From positions 3,579-67,578 of the forward strand of contig CAZJDB010000216.1 of the NCBI GenBank assembly GCA_964544695.1: a DNA stretch of 64,000 nt, given 5' to 3'. The position numbers and the translations under genes are program-made. This DNA comes from Dinghuibacter sp964544695. Its GTDB lineage: Bacteria > Bacteroidota > Bacteroidia > Chitinophagales > Chitinophagaceae. Below are positions 51,937-60,939 of the stretch, piece by piece; positions within the stretch are counted from its first letter, which is position 1, and each line of letters opens with the position of its first letter. The notes beneath the pieces were generated by a model, which had not been told where the DNA came from, made no database searches, and saw only the letters and a list, made by a program, of their open reading frames with translations.

Positions 51937-53007
51937 ATGCCCCATTCGCGACTGGCTTACCTGTTTGAAAAGTATTACGACAAAACGGCTACACCTGAGG
52001 AGGTTGCCGAGTTTATGAGCCTTGTAGATATGGATGAACATGCGGGGGAGATACTGGCGCTGATGGAACAGGCCTGGAAACGATCCGCACCAACCAGACA
52101 GGTCGGGCGGATTTGGAGACGGGTTGCTGCGGCGGCGGTGCTGGTTGGCGTCCTGGGGGGAACCGCCTGGTGGCTGATGCAGGGACCGGCTGCGCCCCCG
52201 GTGCAGCTCGCGCAGCGGCCCCTGGTGAAACCCGGCACGAGCAAGGCCCTCCTGATTTTGGGGGACGGCTCCATGGTGACGTTGGATAGTGTTCACCGGG
52301 GAGCCCTGGCCAGGCAGGGCAACACCGAGATCGTGGCGCAGGGCGGCGGGCGCCTGGCATACGAAGCGCATGGGGGTGCGTCGGAATTCAATACCATTCG
52401 AACCCCCAGGGGGGGGCAGTACCAGGTGACCCTGCCCGATGGGAGCAGGGTTTGGCTGAACGCCGCTTCGTCCCTGCGCTTTCCCACCACCTTCGACGGA
52501 AAAGACCGGAGCGTGGAACTGACGGGAGAGGCCTACTTCGAGATAACAGCCAGGAGCAGCCAGCCTTTCAAGGTCAAAGTGGGCGATACGGAGGTGGACG
52601 TCCTGGGTACGCATTTCAATGTAATGGCCTATGATGACGAAGGCAGCATCAATACCAGTTTGCTCCAGGGGTCGGTCAGGGTAGGTAACCTGGTGCTGAC
52701 GCCCGGGGAAGAAGCAAGACTGGACAGGCAAACGGGCGTCCTGAAGAAAACTGATTCGGATACCGAACAGGTTGTCGCCTGGAAGAATGGCCTGTTCCAG
52801 TTCGAAGGCGCCACGATCGAAACGATCATGCGCCAGGTGGGGCGTTGGTATGATGTGGATGTGCGTTATGAAGGGGACATGCGGCGGCACTTCTCGGGGG
52901 AAATCCCCCGCAGCGCCGGCCTGGGGGATGTATTGCACATGCTGGAGCTGGCGGGGCCGGCGAAATTCAATCTGGAGGGGAGGACGGTGACCGTAAAAGC
53001 AGAATAA
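51937..53007 (+). CDS. FecR-family anti-sigma factor
   Basis: 356 aa. A cytoplasmic N-terminal helical part (residues ~1-60) leads to one membrane helix (about 62-80, RVAAAAVLVGVLGGTAWWL), then a periplasmic FecR domain (TPRGGQYQVTLPDGSRVWLNA, ELTGEAYFEI) and a C-terminal DUF4974 domain (FSGEIPRSAGLGDVLHML). It should hold the sigma factor at the membrane and receive the signal from the STN domain of the SusC protein encoded 18 nt downstream. The 69-nt gap before it shows no terminator. Confidence 0.93.
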   Translation: MPHSRLAYLFEKYYDKTATPEEVAEFMSLVDMDEHAGEILALMEQAWKRSAPTRQVGRIWRRVAAAAVLVGVLGGTAWWLMQGPAAPPVQLAQRPLVKPGTSKALLILGDGSMVTLDSVHRGALARQGNTEIVAQGGGRLAYEAHGGASEFNTIRTPRGGQYQVTLPDGSRVWLNAASSLRFPTTFDGKDRSVELTGEAYFEITARSSQPFKVKVGDTEVDVLGTHFNVMAYDDEGSINTSLLQGSVRVGNLVLTPGEEARLDRQTGVLKKTDSDTEQVVAWKNGLFQFEGATIETIMRQVGRWYDVDVRYEGDMRRHFSGEIPRSAGLGDVLHMLELAGPAKFNLEGRTVTVKAE

Positions 53008-53025
53008 CCCAAACAATGCAAATGT

Positions 53026-56000
53026 ATGCGAATTGACGCTCTTTGTGAAACGGCGCCACCCGGGCGTTGTTTCCCTACCAAAACGTTGCTGATGATGACC
53101 AAACTGACTGCAGTTTTATTAGTCTCGGCTTGCTTGCAGGTGAGTGCCAAAGGGTACTCCCAAAAAGTCACCCTCTCCGAAACCGATGTGCCGCTGAAGA
53201 AGGTGTTCAAAGAAATCCGCCGCCAGACGGGGTACCTCTTCTTCTATAGCGACGAGCTCCTGCAACAAGCCCGGAAAGTGACCATCCACCTTCAGGACGC
53301 ATCCCTGGAGCAGGTGCTGGACAGTTGCTTCAGGGACCAACCCCTGGTGTACCACATCGTGGCAAAAACCATTATCGTCAACGGCGCGGAACCCCGACCG
53401 GTCTCCAACCCCCCGCCCCCGGATAAGATCCAGGTTAGGGGTAGGGTGAGGGACGCGGGCGGGGCGCCCCTCACCGGCGTATCGGTGACCGTACCGGGGA
53501 CCCGGCTGGGGGTGACCACCGATGACAAGGGGGACTTCGACATAGAGGTGGAAAGCAATGGCGTGCTCCACTTCAGCTACGTGGGCTACGAGACCCTGGA
53601 CGTGCCCGTTAGGGGGCGGTCCACCCTGGCGGTCACCTTGCACCTGGCCCAGACCAACATGAATGACGTGGTGGTCGTCGGTTATGGTACCCAGCGCAAG
53701 GAAAGCGTGAGCGGGGCGGTGGACCAGATAACCCCCGCCGATCTGGAAGGGAAGCCGGGCGTCAATATGATGCAGCTCATCCAGGGCGTGTCCCCCAACG
53801 TGACCATCCAGCAATACGATCCCGAGCCGGGCGCCACCCCAAATTTCAATATCCGCGGGGTACACACCATGGGGGACAATACGCCCCTGGTTGTCATCGA
53901 CGGCATTACGGGCGGCAGCCTGTCCCTCCTGAACCCGGCCGACATCGAAAGCATTTCGGTGTTGAAGGATGCGGGCGTCAGCGCCATTTACGGATCCCGT
54001 TCCGCCAACGGGGTGCTCCTGGTCACCACCAAGAAGGGGAAGAAGAATACCCACCCCACCGTGACCTACAGTGGCTACTGGGGGATGCAATACCCCAAGG
54101 TGACTTTTTCGCCCGTGCCCGCCTGGGAGAACGCCATTTATAAAAACGAATCCCTGACCAACGTCGGCCAGTCACCCATTTACACGCCCATGGACATACA
54201 AGCCCTGAAGGAGGGCGGGGACCACGAATGGTTCCTCAAGTCCATCCTGCACCCGGCGCCCCAGCAAAGCCATAACGTGACCCTGATGGCGGGCGGCGAA
54301 TACTCGACCTTCCTCCTGTCCGTGGGCGGTGTGGATCAATCGAGCAATTTCGTGGGGCCCAACTACGGCTATACGCGGGACAATATCCGTGTCAGCGGCA
54401 CGACCGACTACGGCATCTTCAAAGCTTCGGGGACCCTGACCTATACCCACGACGAACTCAAGAACAATTCCTATTCCAACGGGTTCCTGATGGCCGATGC
54501 CGAAAGGACTCCTACCAATTTCCAGTTGCAGGACTCCCTGGGGCGCTACCTCACCAATTCGGTGCTGACCCAGTTCAATCCCCTGGGTATCTTGGAAAAG
54601 GGGGGCTACTCCCTGACCAACAACGACGACATCCTGGGTGATTTCAGCGCCACGCTTCGCCTGCCCAAAGGTTTTTCGCTTACCGGGACCTTCGGGGGGG
54701 ACGTGCACTTCAACCACGGCTTTCTCAGGCAACTCCAGGTGGACTTTTACCCTGAAGGCGTATACGGGAATACCCGCACCACGGGGGACGACTATTCCCA
54801 GTCCATCTTCACCAACGTAAACCTGATAGCCGAGTACAACCGGCACTTCGGGGAGCACAGCGTGAGCGCGCTGGTCGGGGCCTCCAACGAGTCCCTGTCG
54901 GCCCAGTCGAGCAACGTGTATTACAACTATACCGACAGCGTCCTGGGGACACCAACCACGGGCTCCATCGTTTCCCCGGGTTCCGCCACCACCAACGAAA
55001 GCCCCTACATATCCAGCCTGAATTCGGTATTCGGCAGGGCCAATTACGGTTACAGGAACCGCTACCTCCTGGAGGTGGACTATCGTTTCGATGGATCCTC
55101 CAAGTTCCCGCCGGGGTTGCGCTGGGGATTCTTCCCCTCGGTTTCCGGGGCGTGGAGGGCAACCGACGAGTCCTTTCTGCAGGGAATCCGCGAACGCTTC
55201 GGGAACATCAAGGTCCGGGCCTCTTACGGTATCCTGGGCAACCAAAACGTCAACAACTACCAGTACCTGACGACCTATTATTTTTTCAACAACGCCTACG
55301 GTTTCAACAATACGCCCGTATCGGGGACCGGGTATAATTTTGCCAATGCAAACCTCACCTGGGAAAAGGCGGCTACGTTCAACGGGGGTATAGACGCCGA
55401 AGTGTTACGCCATGCCCTTACCTTTTCCCTGGACTACTTCAATAAACTGACCAGTGACATCCTCGTATCTCCGGCGGTGCCGGGCACCTTCGGGGCAGGC
55501 CTGCCGAATTACAACGCGGGGAAAATGAGGGATGAGGGCTGGGAGATTTCCGCAAAGTACCATTTGAAGACCGGGGCGTTCGACCATTATTTTTCTGCCA
55601 ACCTTTCCGATAACCATAACGAGGTGGTGTATTTCCCCGGAGGCCAGCAGCTCAACGGGGATGCCGAAATACAAACCGTCATCAAGGCGGGGGTCCCCTT
55701 CCAGTCCTACGTGGGCTATAAAAGGGACGGATACTTTCAGACCGAAGAGGACGTGGCCAAATATCCCAAGCTGACGGGCATCACACCCATCCCGGGGGAT
55801 ATCCGATATATGGACAAGAACGGGGACGGGGTGATCGATGCGAACGACCTGTATGTGCTGGGAAACCCATTCCCCCGCTATACTTACGGGTTCACGTATA
55901 ACGTCAGCTTCAAGGGCATAGACCTGGGCTTTTTCATCCAGGGCGTGGGGAGAAGGGACATGTTCGTCCGGGGTGAACTCGTGGACCCCTTCCAGGGAAA

Positions 56001-56397
56001 TTATTCGTACAATATTTTTCAGCACCAACTCGACTTCTGGACGCCGACCAACCCCCACGCAGCATATCCCATCCTGTCGGCGAGCGGGAGCCCCAGCCAG
56101 TCCAACGACTACAGTGTGGGATCGGACCTGTACATCTTCAACGGGGCCTATATGCGCCTGAAGAACGTGCAAATCGGTTATACGCTCCCGACCGGCTTGT
56201 CGAGGAAGCTCCACGTTCAGAAACTCCGGATTTACTTCACGGGCCAAAACCTGCTGACCATTTCCGGGATGAAGTTCCTGGACCCCGAATCCACGGAGTT
56301 CAATACCAACCTGAGCAATACGAACGGAGACAACCAGAGCGGACGCGTGTATCCCACCCCCATTTTTTACGGGGGTGGACTGGACCTCACCTTTTAA
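53026..56397 (+). CDS. SusC/RagA-type TonB-linked outer-membrane transporter with STN sensing domain
   Basis: 1123 aa. Signal peptide (about 20-45, LTAVLLVSACLQVSAKG), STN domain (50-115, VTLSETDVPLKKVFKEIRRQ ... VTIHLQDASLEQVLDSCF), carboxypeptidase-D-like domain (about 138-215, VRGRVRDAGGAPLTGVSVTV), the SusC hallmark DVVVVGYGTQRKESVSGAV, plug (SAIYGSRSANGVLLVTTKKG), then a large barrel. It imports glycan fragments with its SusD partner using TonB. The STN domain marks it as a transducer that also signals to FecR. Substrate is inferred from the GH76 gene in the operon. Confidence 0.94.
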   Translation: MRIDALCETAPPGRCFPTKTLLMMTKLTAVLLVSACLQVSAKGYSQKVTLSETDVPLKKVFKEIRRQTGYLFFYSDELLQQARKVTIHLQDASLEQVLDSCFRDQPLVYHIVAKTIIVNGAEPRPVSNPPPPDKIQVRGRVRDAGGAPLTGVSVTVPGTRLGVTTDDKGDFDIEVESNGVLHFSYVGYETLDVPVRGRSTLAVTLHLAQTNMNDVVVVGYGTQRKESVSGAVDQITPADLEGKPGVNMMQLIQGVSPNVTIQQYDPEPGATPNFNIRGVHTMGDNTPLVVIDGITGGSLSLLNPADIESISVLKDAGVSAIYGSRSANGVLLVTTKKGKKNTHPTVTYSGYWGMQYPKVTFSPVPAWENAIYKNESLTNVGQSPIYTPMDIQALKEGGDHEWFLKSILHPAPQQSHNVTLMAGGEYSTFLLSVGGVDQSSNFVGPNYGYTRDNIRVSGTTDYGIFKASGTLTYTHDELKNNSYSNGFLMADAERTPTNFQLQDSLGRYLTNSVLTQFNPLGILEKGGYSLTNNDDILGDFSATLRLPKGFSLTGTFGGDVHFNHGFLRQLQVDFYPEGVYGNTRTTGDDYSQSIFTNVNLIAEYNRHFGEHSVSALVGASNESLSAQSSNVYYNYTDSVLGTPTTGSIVSPGSATTNESPYISSLNSVFGRANYGYRNRYLLEVDYRFDGSSKFPPGLRWGFFPSVSGAWRATDESFLQGIRERFGNIKVRASYGILGNQNVNNYQYLTTYYFFNNAYGFNNTPVSGTGYNFANANLTWEKAATFNGGIDAEVLRHALTFSLDYFNKLTSDILVSPAVPGTFGAGLPNYNAGKMRDEGWEISAKYHLKTGAFDHYFSANLSDNHNEVVYFPGGQQLNGDAEIQTVIKAGVPFQSYVGYKRDGYFQTEEDVAKYPKLTGITPIPGDIRYMDKNGDGVIDANDLYVLGNPFPRYTYGFTYNVSFKGIDLGFFIQGVGRRDMFVRGELVDPFQGNYSYNIFQHQLDFWTPTNPHAAYPILSASGSPSQSNDYSVGSDLYIFNGAYMRLKNVQIGYTLPTGLSRKLHVQKLRIYFTGQNLLTISGMKFLDPESTEFNTNLSNTNGDNQSGRVYPTPIFYGGGLDLTF

Positions 56398-56407
56398 AAA
56401 CGACGGT

Positions 56408-58024
56408 ATGCGAAAAACGATCCTTTTCATCACCATCATAACAACCCTGGGTTGTCAGAAGCTCAACCAGGCGCCGAGTTACGAGTATACGGACGCCAAC
56501 TACTGGACAACCCCGGCCAACGCACAACAATTGCTGAATACGGCATACAGCCAGATGCTGCCCAGCGACTACTTCTTCTACAACGAGGGGCTCAGCGACA
56601 ATGCCTACAACGGGCGCAACGACGTGGACAACGTGTTCAGCATATCCAGTGGGAGCTTCAATCCCTCCCTGGGACGCTTCGACCAGGAGTGGAGCAGCCA
56701 TTACGCGGGGATCAAATCCTGTAACGTTCTCCTGGACAACATAGACCGGATACCGAACTATCCCCAGGACCAGAAGACGCTGGTGGAAGCCCAGGCGCGC
56801 TTCCTCAGGGCCTACCTGTACTTCCAGCTCATGACATGGTTTGGGGACGTCCCCCTCTTCGATCACGACATCACCCTGGCGCAGTCCCAGTCCATTGCCC
56901 GGACCCCGGCAGCGCAGGTGCTGGCCTTCGTCCAGGGCGAGCTGAACTGGTGCCAGGCCAACCTGCCCGTGAATACGACGGTGCCCGTGGCCAGCCTGGG
57001 CATGGTTACCAGCGGGGCCGCAATGGCCCTGAAGGCAAGAGTAGCGCTGTATCAAAACGACTGGCAGACGGTGGCGGCCATCTGCGACACCCTGATCAAC
57101 ATGAATACCTATGGGACCTACGTCCTGGTATCCAACTATGCGAACATCTTCAGCCCCACCAACGAGCACAACAGCGAGGTTATCCTCGACGAGGAATTCG
57201 TGCCCAACGAGCGGACCTATGATTGGCTGTTCGATTTCATCCCAATCTCAGCCGGAGCCAGGGACAATGCCCTATGTCCTACACAGGAGCTGATCAACGA
57301 CTACCTGATGATGAACGGGGACACCATCGGAGACCCGAATTCGGGGTACGACATCAACAATCCCTACAACAACCGGGACCCGCGCATGACGGCCACCCTG
57401 GTGTACAATGATTATGTCTGGACCAATCCCGACGGCTCCACGCAGGTCATCTACATCAAACCGGGGACGGATCCCAATTCCGCAGCACTTAATGAATGGG
57501 TGCCCAACGGGGGCTTCAGTTCCCCTTCGGGGTACTACTACAGGAAATACTTCGATCCGACCGCGGCGGCGGGAGAGACTTCGGGCTTGGACCTGATCCT
57601 GATTCGTTATGCGGATGTGCTGCTGATGTATGCCGAGGCCGAAAACGAATTGGGACAGATGAGCGCACCGATCTGGAACCAAACCATCGGGGCCCTTAGG
57701 GCGAGGGCTGGGTTCACGGACCCGAACGCTACCGCGTTCAACCCGGCCTGGGACCAGCCCACCCTGAGGAGCATCATCCGCCGTGAAAGGCGCTGCGAGC
57801 TCGCCCTGGAAGGTTTGCGGATATTCGATATCCGCCGCTGGAGGACGGCAGAGATCGTGCTCAACGGATATCCCCATGGAGCCCAGTACGGAGACCCGAC
57901 CATCGACAACGGTTTCGTGCGCCTGCCACCCCGCACCTTCGATCCCAGCCGGAACTACCTGTGGCCCATACCCCTTTTCGAACTCGAGCAAAATTCCAAC
58001 CTCACCCAAAATCCCAATTACTGA
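56408..58024 (+). CDS. SusD/RagB-family glycan-binding lipoprotein
   Basis: 538 aa from ATG 56408, 10 nt after the SusC stop; the earlier in-frame start at 56375 overlaps susC. The lipoprotein signal is RKTILFITIITTLGC (Cys16). The helical TPR scaffold of SusD is visible (EAQARFLRAYLYFQLMTWFG, AAMALKARVALYQNDW), as is the C-terminal RagB/SusD motif RYADVLLMYAEAENEL and IRRERRCELALEGLRIFDIRRW in two parts. It forms the lid of the SusC transporter. The final TGA overlaps the ATG of the SusE-like gene. Confidence 0.94.
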   Translation: MRKTILFITIITTLGCQKLNQAPSYEYTDANYWTTPANAQQLLNTAYSQMLPSDYFFYNEGLSDNAYNGRNDVDNVFSISSGSFNPSLGRFDQEWSSHYAGIKSCNVLLDNIDRIPNYPQDQKTLVEAQARFLRAYLYFQLMTWFGDVPLFDHDITLAQSQSIARTPAAQVLAFVQGELNWCQANLPVNTTVPVASLGMVTSGAAMALKARVALYQNDWQTVAAICDTLINMNTYGTYVLVSNYANIFSPTNEHNSEVILDEEFVPNERTYDWLFDFIPISAGARDNALCPTQELINDYLMMNGDTIGDPNSGYDINNPYNNRDPRMTATLVYNDYVWTNPDGSTQVIYIKPGTDPNSAALNEWVPNGGFSSPSGYYYRKYFDPTAAAGETSGLDLILIRYADVLLMYAEAENELGQMSAPIWNQTIGALRARAGFTDPNATAFNPAWDQPTLRSIIRRERRCELALEGLRIFDIRRWRTAEIVLNGYPHGAQYGDPTIDNGFVRLPPRTFDPSRNYLWPIPLFELEQNSNLTQNPNY

Positions 58025-59163
58025 TGAAGCGCTATATATTTTTCGGACTCGTGTTGTGCAGCATCGCCTGCAAACGCACCTACAACTACGGCCTTGACCA
58101 GACCGTGAGCCCCGTAGCCACTTTGTTTGCACCCCAGGACAGCTTTTATATACAGCTCGTGCCCGCCACGGGCGCGCCCGTGACCTTCGAGTGGGCCGCG
58201 GCCACGGCCCAGGACGGGAGCCTGGTGCAGTACGTCGTCGCCTTCGATACCGCGGGGGACCCGGGATTCCAGCACCCCGTCTTCGAGCTGGCATCGGACG
58301 GAGTGGGGGTGCAGAACCAGGCCACCGTCACCCAGTCTCAACTGAACCAGATTGCCTACTTGGCGGGGATCCCATCCCTTGGAACGGGAAATATCTATTG
58401 GGCGGTTTATTCCACCAAGGGCCTCAACATGGTCAAGTCCGCGCAAACGCGCATGATCACCGTGAACCGGCCCGCTGGCTTTGCCGTCATCCCGGCCAGC
58501 CTCTACCTGACAGGATCGGCGACCGAGGGAGGTTCGAACCTGGACAGCGCTCTGCCCTTTAAGCAAACCACCGCCGGTGTGTTCGAGCTGTACACATCCC
58601 TCAAGAGCGGGGGCACGTATCAATTCGTGGACCGGATCAGCGGGACACCCACGACGTATTACCTCACTACCTCCGGAGCCTTGTCGCAGACGGGGTCCGT
58701 CACTTATTCCGACACCAGCGCCCAGGTCCGATTCAACCTGGATTTCAATAATGTGGTGGGCTCCGTCACGGTGATCCGAAGCATAGACGTGTGGTATTCG
58801 GATTTCGACACGATCAAGTATCATTTGAGCTATGCGGGGAACAGCATCTGGCAGGACCTGAACCAGCTAATCCAGGCGCCCCAGGAGTCCTGGGGGTTGG
58901 AGGACCGCTACAAGTTCCAGTTCACCGTCAATTACGGCAGCGGGACCCCCGACGGGTATGAGTTCTACGGGAGCACCAACTCGAACAACAACGAGCCAAC
59001 AACCGGGACCCAGGCCTCCTATTTTTACCTGGTGCCCGTGACCAGCGACCAGTGGGATTATACCTTCAAGTTCGACCTGCCCACGGAAAACCAGTTGCAA
59101 AACAACATCACCGTGTACCTGCAGGCTCCCAATCCTTACACCCATACCGTTGTACCTCAATAA
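58024..59163 (+). CDS. SusE-like surface glycan-binding lipoprotein
   Basis: 379 aa from ATG 58024, which overlaps the SusD stop (TGATG); the open frame reaches back to 57961 inside susD. Lipoprotein signal YIFFGLVLCSIAC (Cys16). Residues ~30-165 match the SusE fibronectin-like domain (VTFEWAAATAQDGSLVQYVVAF, SAQTRMITVNRPAGFAV), followed by domains that resemble SusE/SusF binding modules (PASLYLTGSATEGGSNLD, FELYTSLKSGGTYQFVD). It should help hold the glycan on the cell surface. Cargo is probably the alpha-mannan degraded by the GH76 enzyme next door. Confidence 0.87.
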   Translation: MKRYIFFGLVLCSIACKRTYNYGLDQTVSPVATLFAPQDSFYIQLVPATGAPVTFEWAAATAQDGSLVQYVVAFDTAGDPGFQHPVFELASDGVGVQNQATVTQSQLNQIAYLAGIPSLGTGNIYWAVYSTKGLNMVKSAQTRMITVNRPAGFAVIPASLYLTGSATEGGSNLDSALPFKQTTAGVFELYTSLKSGGTYQFVDRISGTPTTYYLTTSGALSQTGSVTYSDTSAQVRFNLDFNNVVGSVTVIRSIDVWYSDFDTIKYHLSYAGNSIWQDLNQLIQAPQESWGLEDRYKFQFTVNYGSGTPDGYEFYGSTNSNNNEPTTGTQASYFYLVPVTSDQWDYTFKFDLPTENQLQNNITVYLQAPNPYTHTVVPQ

Positions 59164-59169
59164 AACCTC

Positions 59170-60306
59170 ATGAGAAACATACTTGCACTTATCGCCGTAG
59201 TCCTGATGTCTTGTGAAAAGAATTACGACAACATCAACCTGGGCACCGGATCCGGAAGCGCGTACGTGTATGACTGGACCAAGATTCCCGACAGCAGCAC
59301 CGCCGCCCTGATATCGGGTTACTGGAATGCATCGGGGACTTATTTCAATGCTAACAACCAGGGCAACGTGACCTTCAACTACTGGCCCCAGGCCCACGCC
59401 CTGGACGTGCTCGTGGACGCCTATACGCGCACCGGTGATACAACGTATGCCGGATACATGGCCCAGTGGTACAATGGGGTGCAGGCGGCTAACGGGGGCA
59501 CCTTCCTCGGCCAATACTACGACGACATGGGCTGGAATGCCCTGGCCATGCTCCGCGCATACGACGCCACGCAGAACGCCCAGTGGAAGACCGCGGTGGA
59601 AACCGTTTGGGCCAACATCCAGACCGGATGGAACACCACGGAAGGGGGAGGCATTGCCTGGCAAAAGAACGAGCTGTACTATAAAAACTCGCCTGCCAAC
59701 GGTCCCGCGTGTATCCTGGCGGCCCGGTTGTACGAACGCTTCAATAACCCAAGCGACCTGACCTGGGCCCAGCAAATCTATACGTGGTGGCGGGCCACCC
59801 TGGTGAACCCGGAGACGGGCCTCGTTTACGACGGTATCAACGGACAGAACAACGGGCAGCTCGACGTTACCGACATATTCACGTACAACCAGGGCTTGTT
59901 CATCGGGGCCGCCGTGGAGATGTATAACATCACCGGGCAGAATTCCTACCTGGACGACGCGGTACGCACGGCCAACAACGCATTGTCCAGTCCCATTCTT
60001 GCACCTTCCGGGTTGCTGAAGAACGAGGGCCAGGGGGACGGGGGCTTGTTCAAGGGCGTCTTTGTTCGCTACCTGATCCAGCTCATCCTTGACAAGGGCC
60101 TCGACGCCACGACCCAGCAGAACTACGTGCTGTTCCTGCAGAACAACGCCCAAACCCTATGGCTCCAGGGAACGCAGCGCCCGGGCCTCTTCTATGGGTC
60201 CGCCTGGAATGCACCGCCTACGGGGGAAACGGACCTGACGACGGAGCTGAGCGGGGCCATTCTCATGGAGGGGATGGGCCTCCTGCATAAGGATAAACTT
60301 TTATAG
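59170..60306 (+). CDS. GH76 alpha-1,6-mannanase lipoprotein
   Basis: 378 aa. The lipoprotein signal is RNILALIAVVLMSC (Cys15), so it is probably surface- or periplasm-attached. The rest is an (alpha/alpha)6 barrel with the GH76 Asp-Asp pair Asp118/Asp119 in QYYDDMGWNALA, then WNTTEGGGIAWQKN, YKNSPANGPACILAARLY and FTYNQGLFIGAAVE. GH76 enzymes cut alpha-1,6-mannan, the backbone of fungal cell-wall mannan. It is the last gene of the sigma/FecR/SusCDE operon and the basis for its predicted substrate. No GH92, GH99 or GH125 gene lies in the window. Confidence 0.92.
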   Translation: MRNILALIAVVLMSCEKNYDNINLGTGSGSAYVYDWTKIPDSSTAALISGYWNASGTYFNANNQGNVTFNYWPQAHALDVLVDAYTRTGDTTYAGYMAQWYNGVQAANGGTFLGQYYDDMGWNALAMLRAYDATQNAQWKTAVETVWANIQTGWNTTEGGGIAWQKNELYYKNSPANGPACILAARLYERFNNPSDLTWAQQIYTWWRATLVNPETGLVYDGINGQNNGQLDVTDIFTYNQGLFIGAAVEMYNITGQNSYLDDAVRTANNALSSPILAPSGLLKNEGQGDGGLFKGVFVRYLIQLILDKGLDATTQQNYVLFLQNNAQTLWLQGTQRPGLFYGSAWNAPPTGETDLTTELSGAILMEGMGLLHKDKLL

Positions 60307-60307
60307 T

Positions 60308-60315
60308 TAGATTTG
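60308..60315 (+). promoter_or_regulatory. TAnnTTTG -7 box 6 nt before the HAD gene
   Basis: TAGATTTG matches the consensus and begins right after the GH76 stop. The ATG at 60322 follows after 6 nt. It suggests the HAD gene has its own promoter and is not simply the tail of the PUL. Confidence 0.45.
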
Positions 60316-60321
60316 CCGCCT

Positions 60322-60939
60322 ATGGCGACAACACCCGTACAAGCACTTTTCCTCGATGTAGGCGGAGTGCTTCTAACCAATGGATGGGACCGGAATTCAC
60401 GCAAAGCAGCGGCCCTTAAATTCGGAATCGACCTGGATGAGATGACCGACCGGCATCGCATGACGTTCGATACGTACGAATCGGGTAAGTTAGATTTGGA
60501 TGAGTACCTGACGCGGACGGTCTTTTACCAGGAACGATCCTTCAGCCGGGAAGACTTCAAGCAATTCATGCTGGAGCAATCGCAACCCTACCCGGAGATG
60601 CTCCAACTGGTTCGTGCGCTCAAGGCCAAGTATGGTTTGCGCATCGCGGTGGTGAACAACGAGGGCCGCGAACTTAACCAGCACCGCATCCGCCACTTCA
60701 AACTCTATGATTTCGTGGACTTCTTCATATCCTCGTGCTTCGTCCACTTCCGCAAGCCCGACGCCGATATCTGGCGGGTGGCTATGGACATCGCACAGGT
60801 GCCGAAGGCGCACGTCGTATACATCGACGACCGCGCCATGTTCGTGCAGGTGGCCGAAGGGTTGGGCCTCAAGGGGATCCACCACCAAAAATACGAAGAC
60901 ACCCGCGACAAGCTGGCAGCACTCGGACTGTCACTCTGA
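60322..60939 (+). CDS. HAD-superfamily hydrolase
   Basis: 205 aa from ATG 60322; an in-frame TTG at 60313 lies inside the -7 box. Motif I is FLDVGGVLL (nucleophile Asp followed by Val-Gly instead of the usual D-x-D), motif II VVNNEG, motif III Lys in FRKPDADI, motif IV VYIDDRA. The helical cap is inserted after motif I. The D-x-G form of motif I is known from YihX-like and related members, so it may still be a sugar-phosphate phosphatase or dehalogenase-like enzyme. Substrate unknown. The last 9 nt overlap the converging permease gene. Confidence 0.85.
   Translation: MATTPVQALFLDVGGVLLTNGWDRNSRKAAALKFGIDLDEMTDRHRMTFDTYESGKLDLDEYLTRTVFYQERSFSREDFKQFMLEQSQPYPEMLQLVRALKAKYGLRIAVVNNEGRELNQHRIRHFKLYDFVDFFISSCFVHFRKPDADIWRVAMDIAQVPKAHVVYIDDRAMFVQVAEGLGLKGIHHQKYEDTRDKLAALGLSL

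Noticed and set aside
54172..55245. A 357-codon minus-strand frame inside the SusC gene
   Set aside because: It is entirely antisense to an intact SusC-type gene; Val/Gly/Arg-rich composition is typical of such shadows.
58867..60153. A 428-codon minus-strand frame across the GH76 gene
   Set aside because: It lies opposite GH76 and SusE-like genes that have lipoprotein signals and family motifs, and has no ribosome site or domain of its own.
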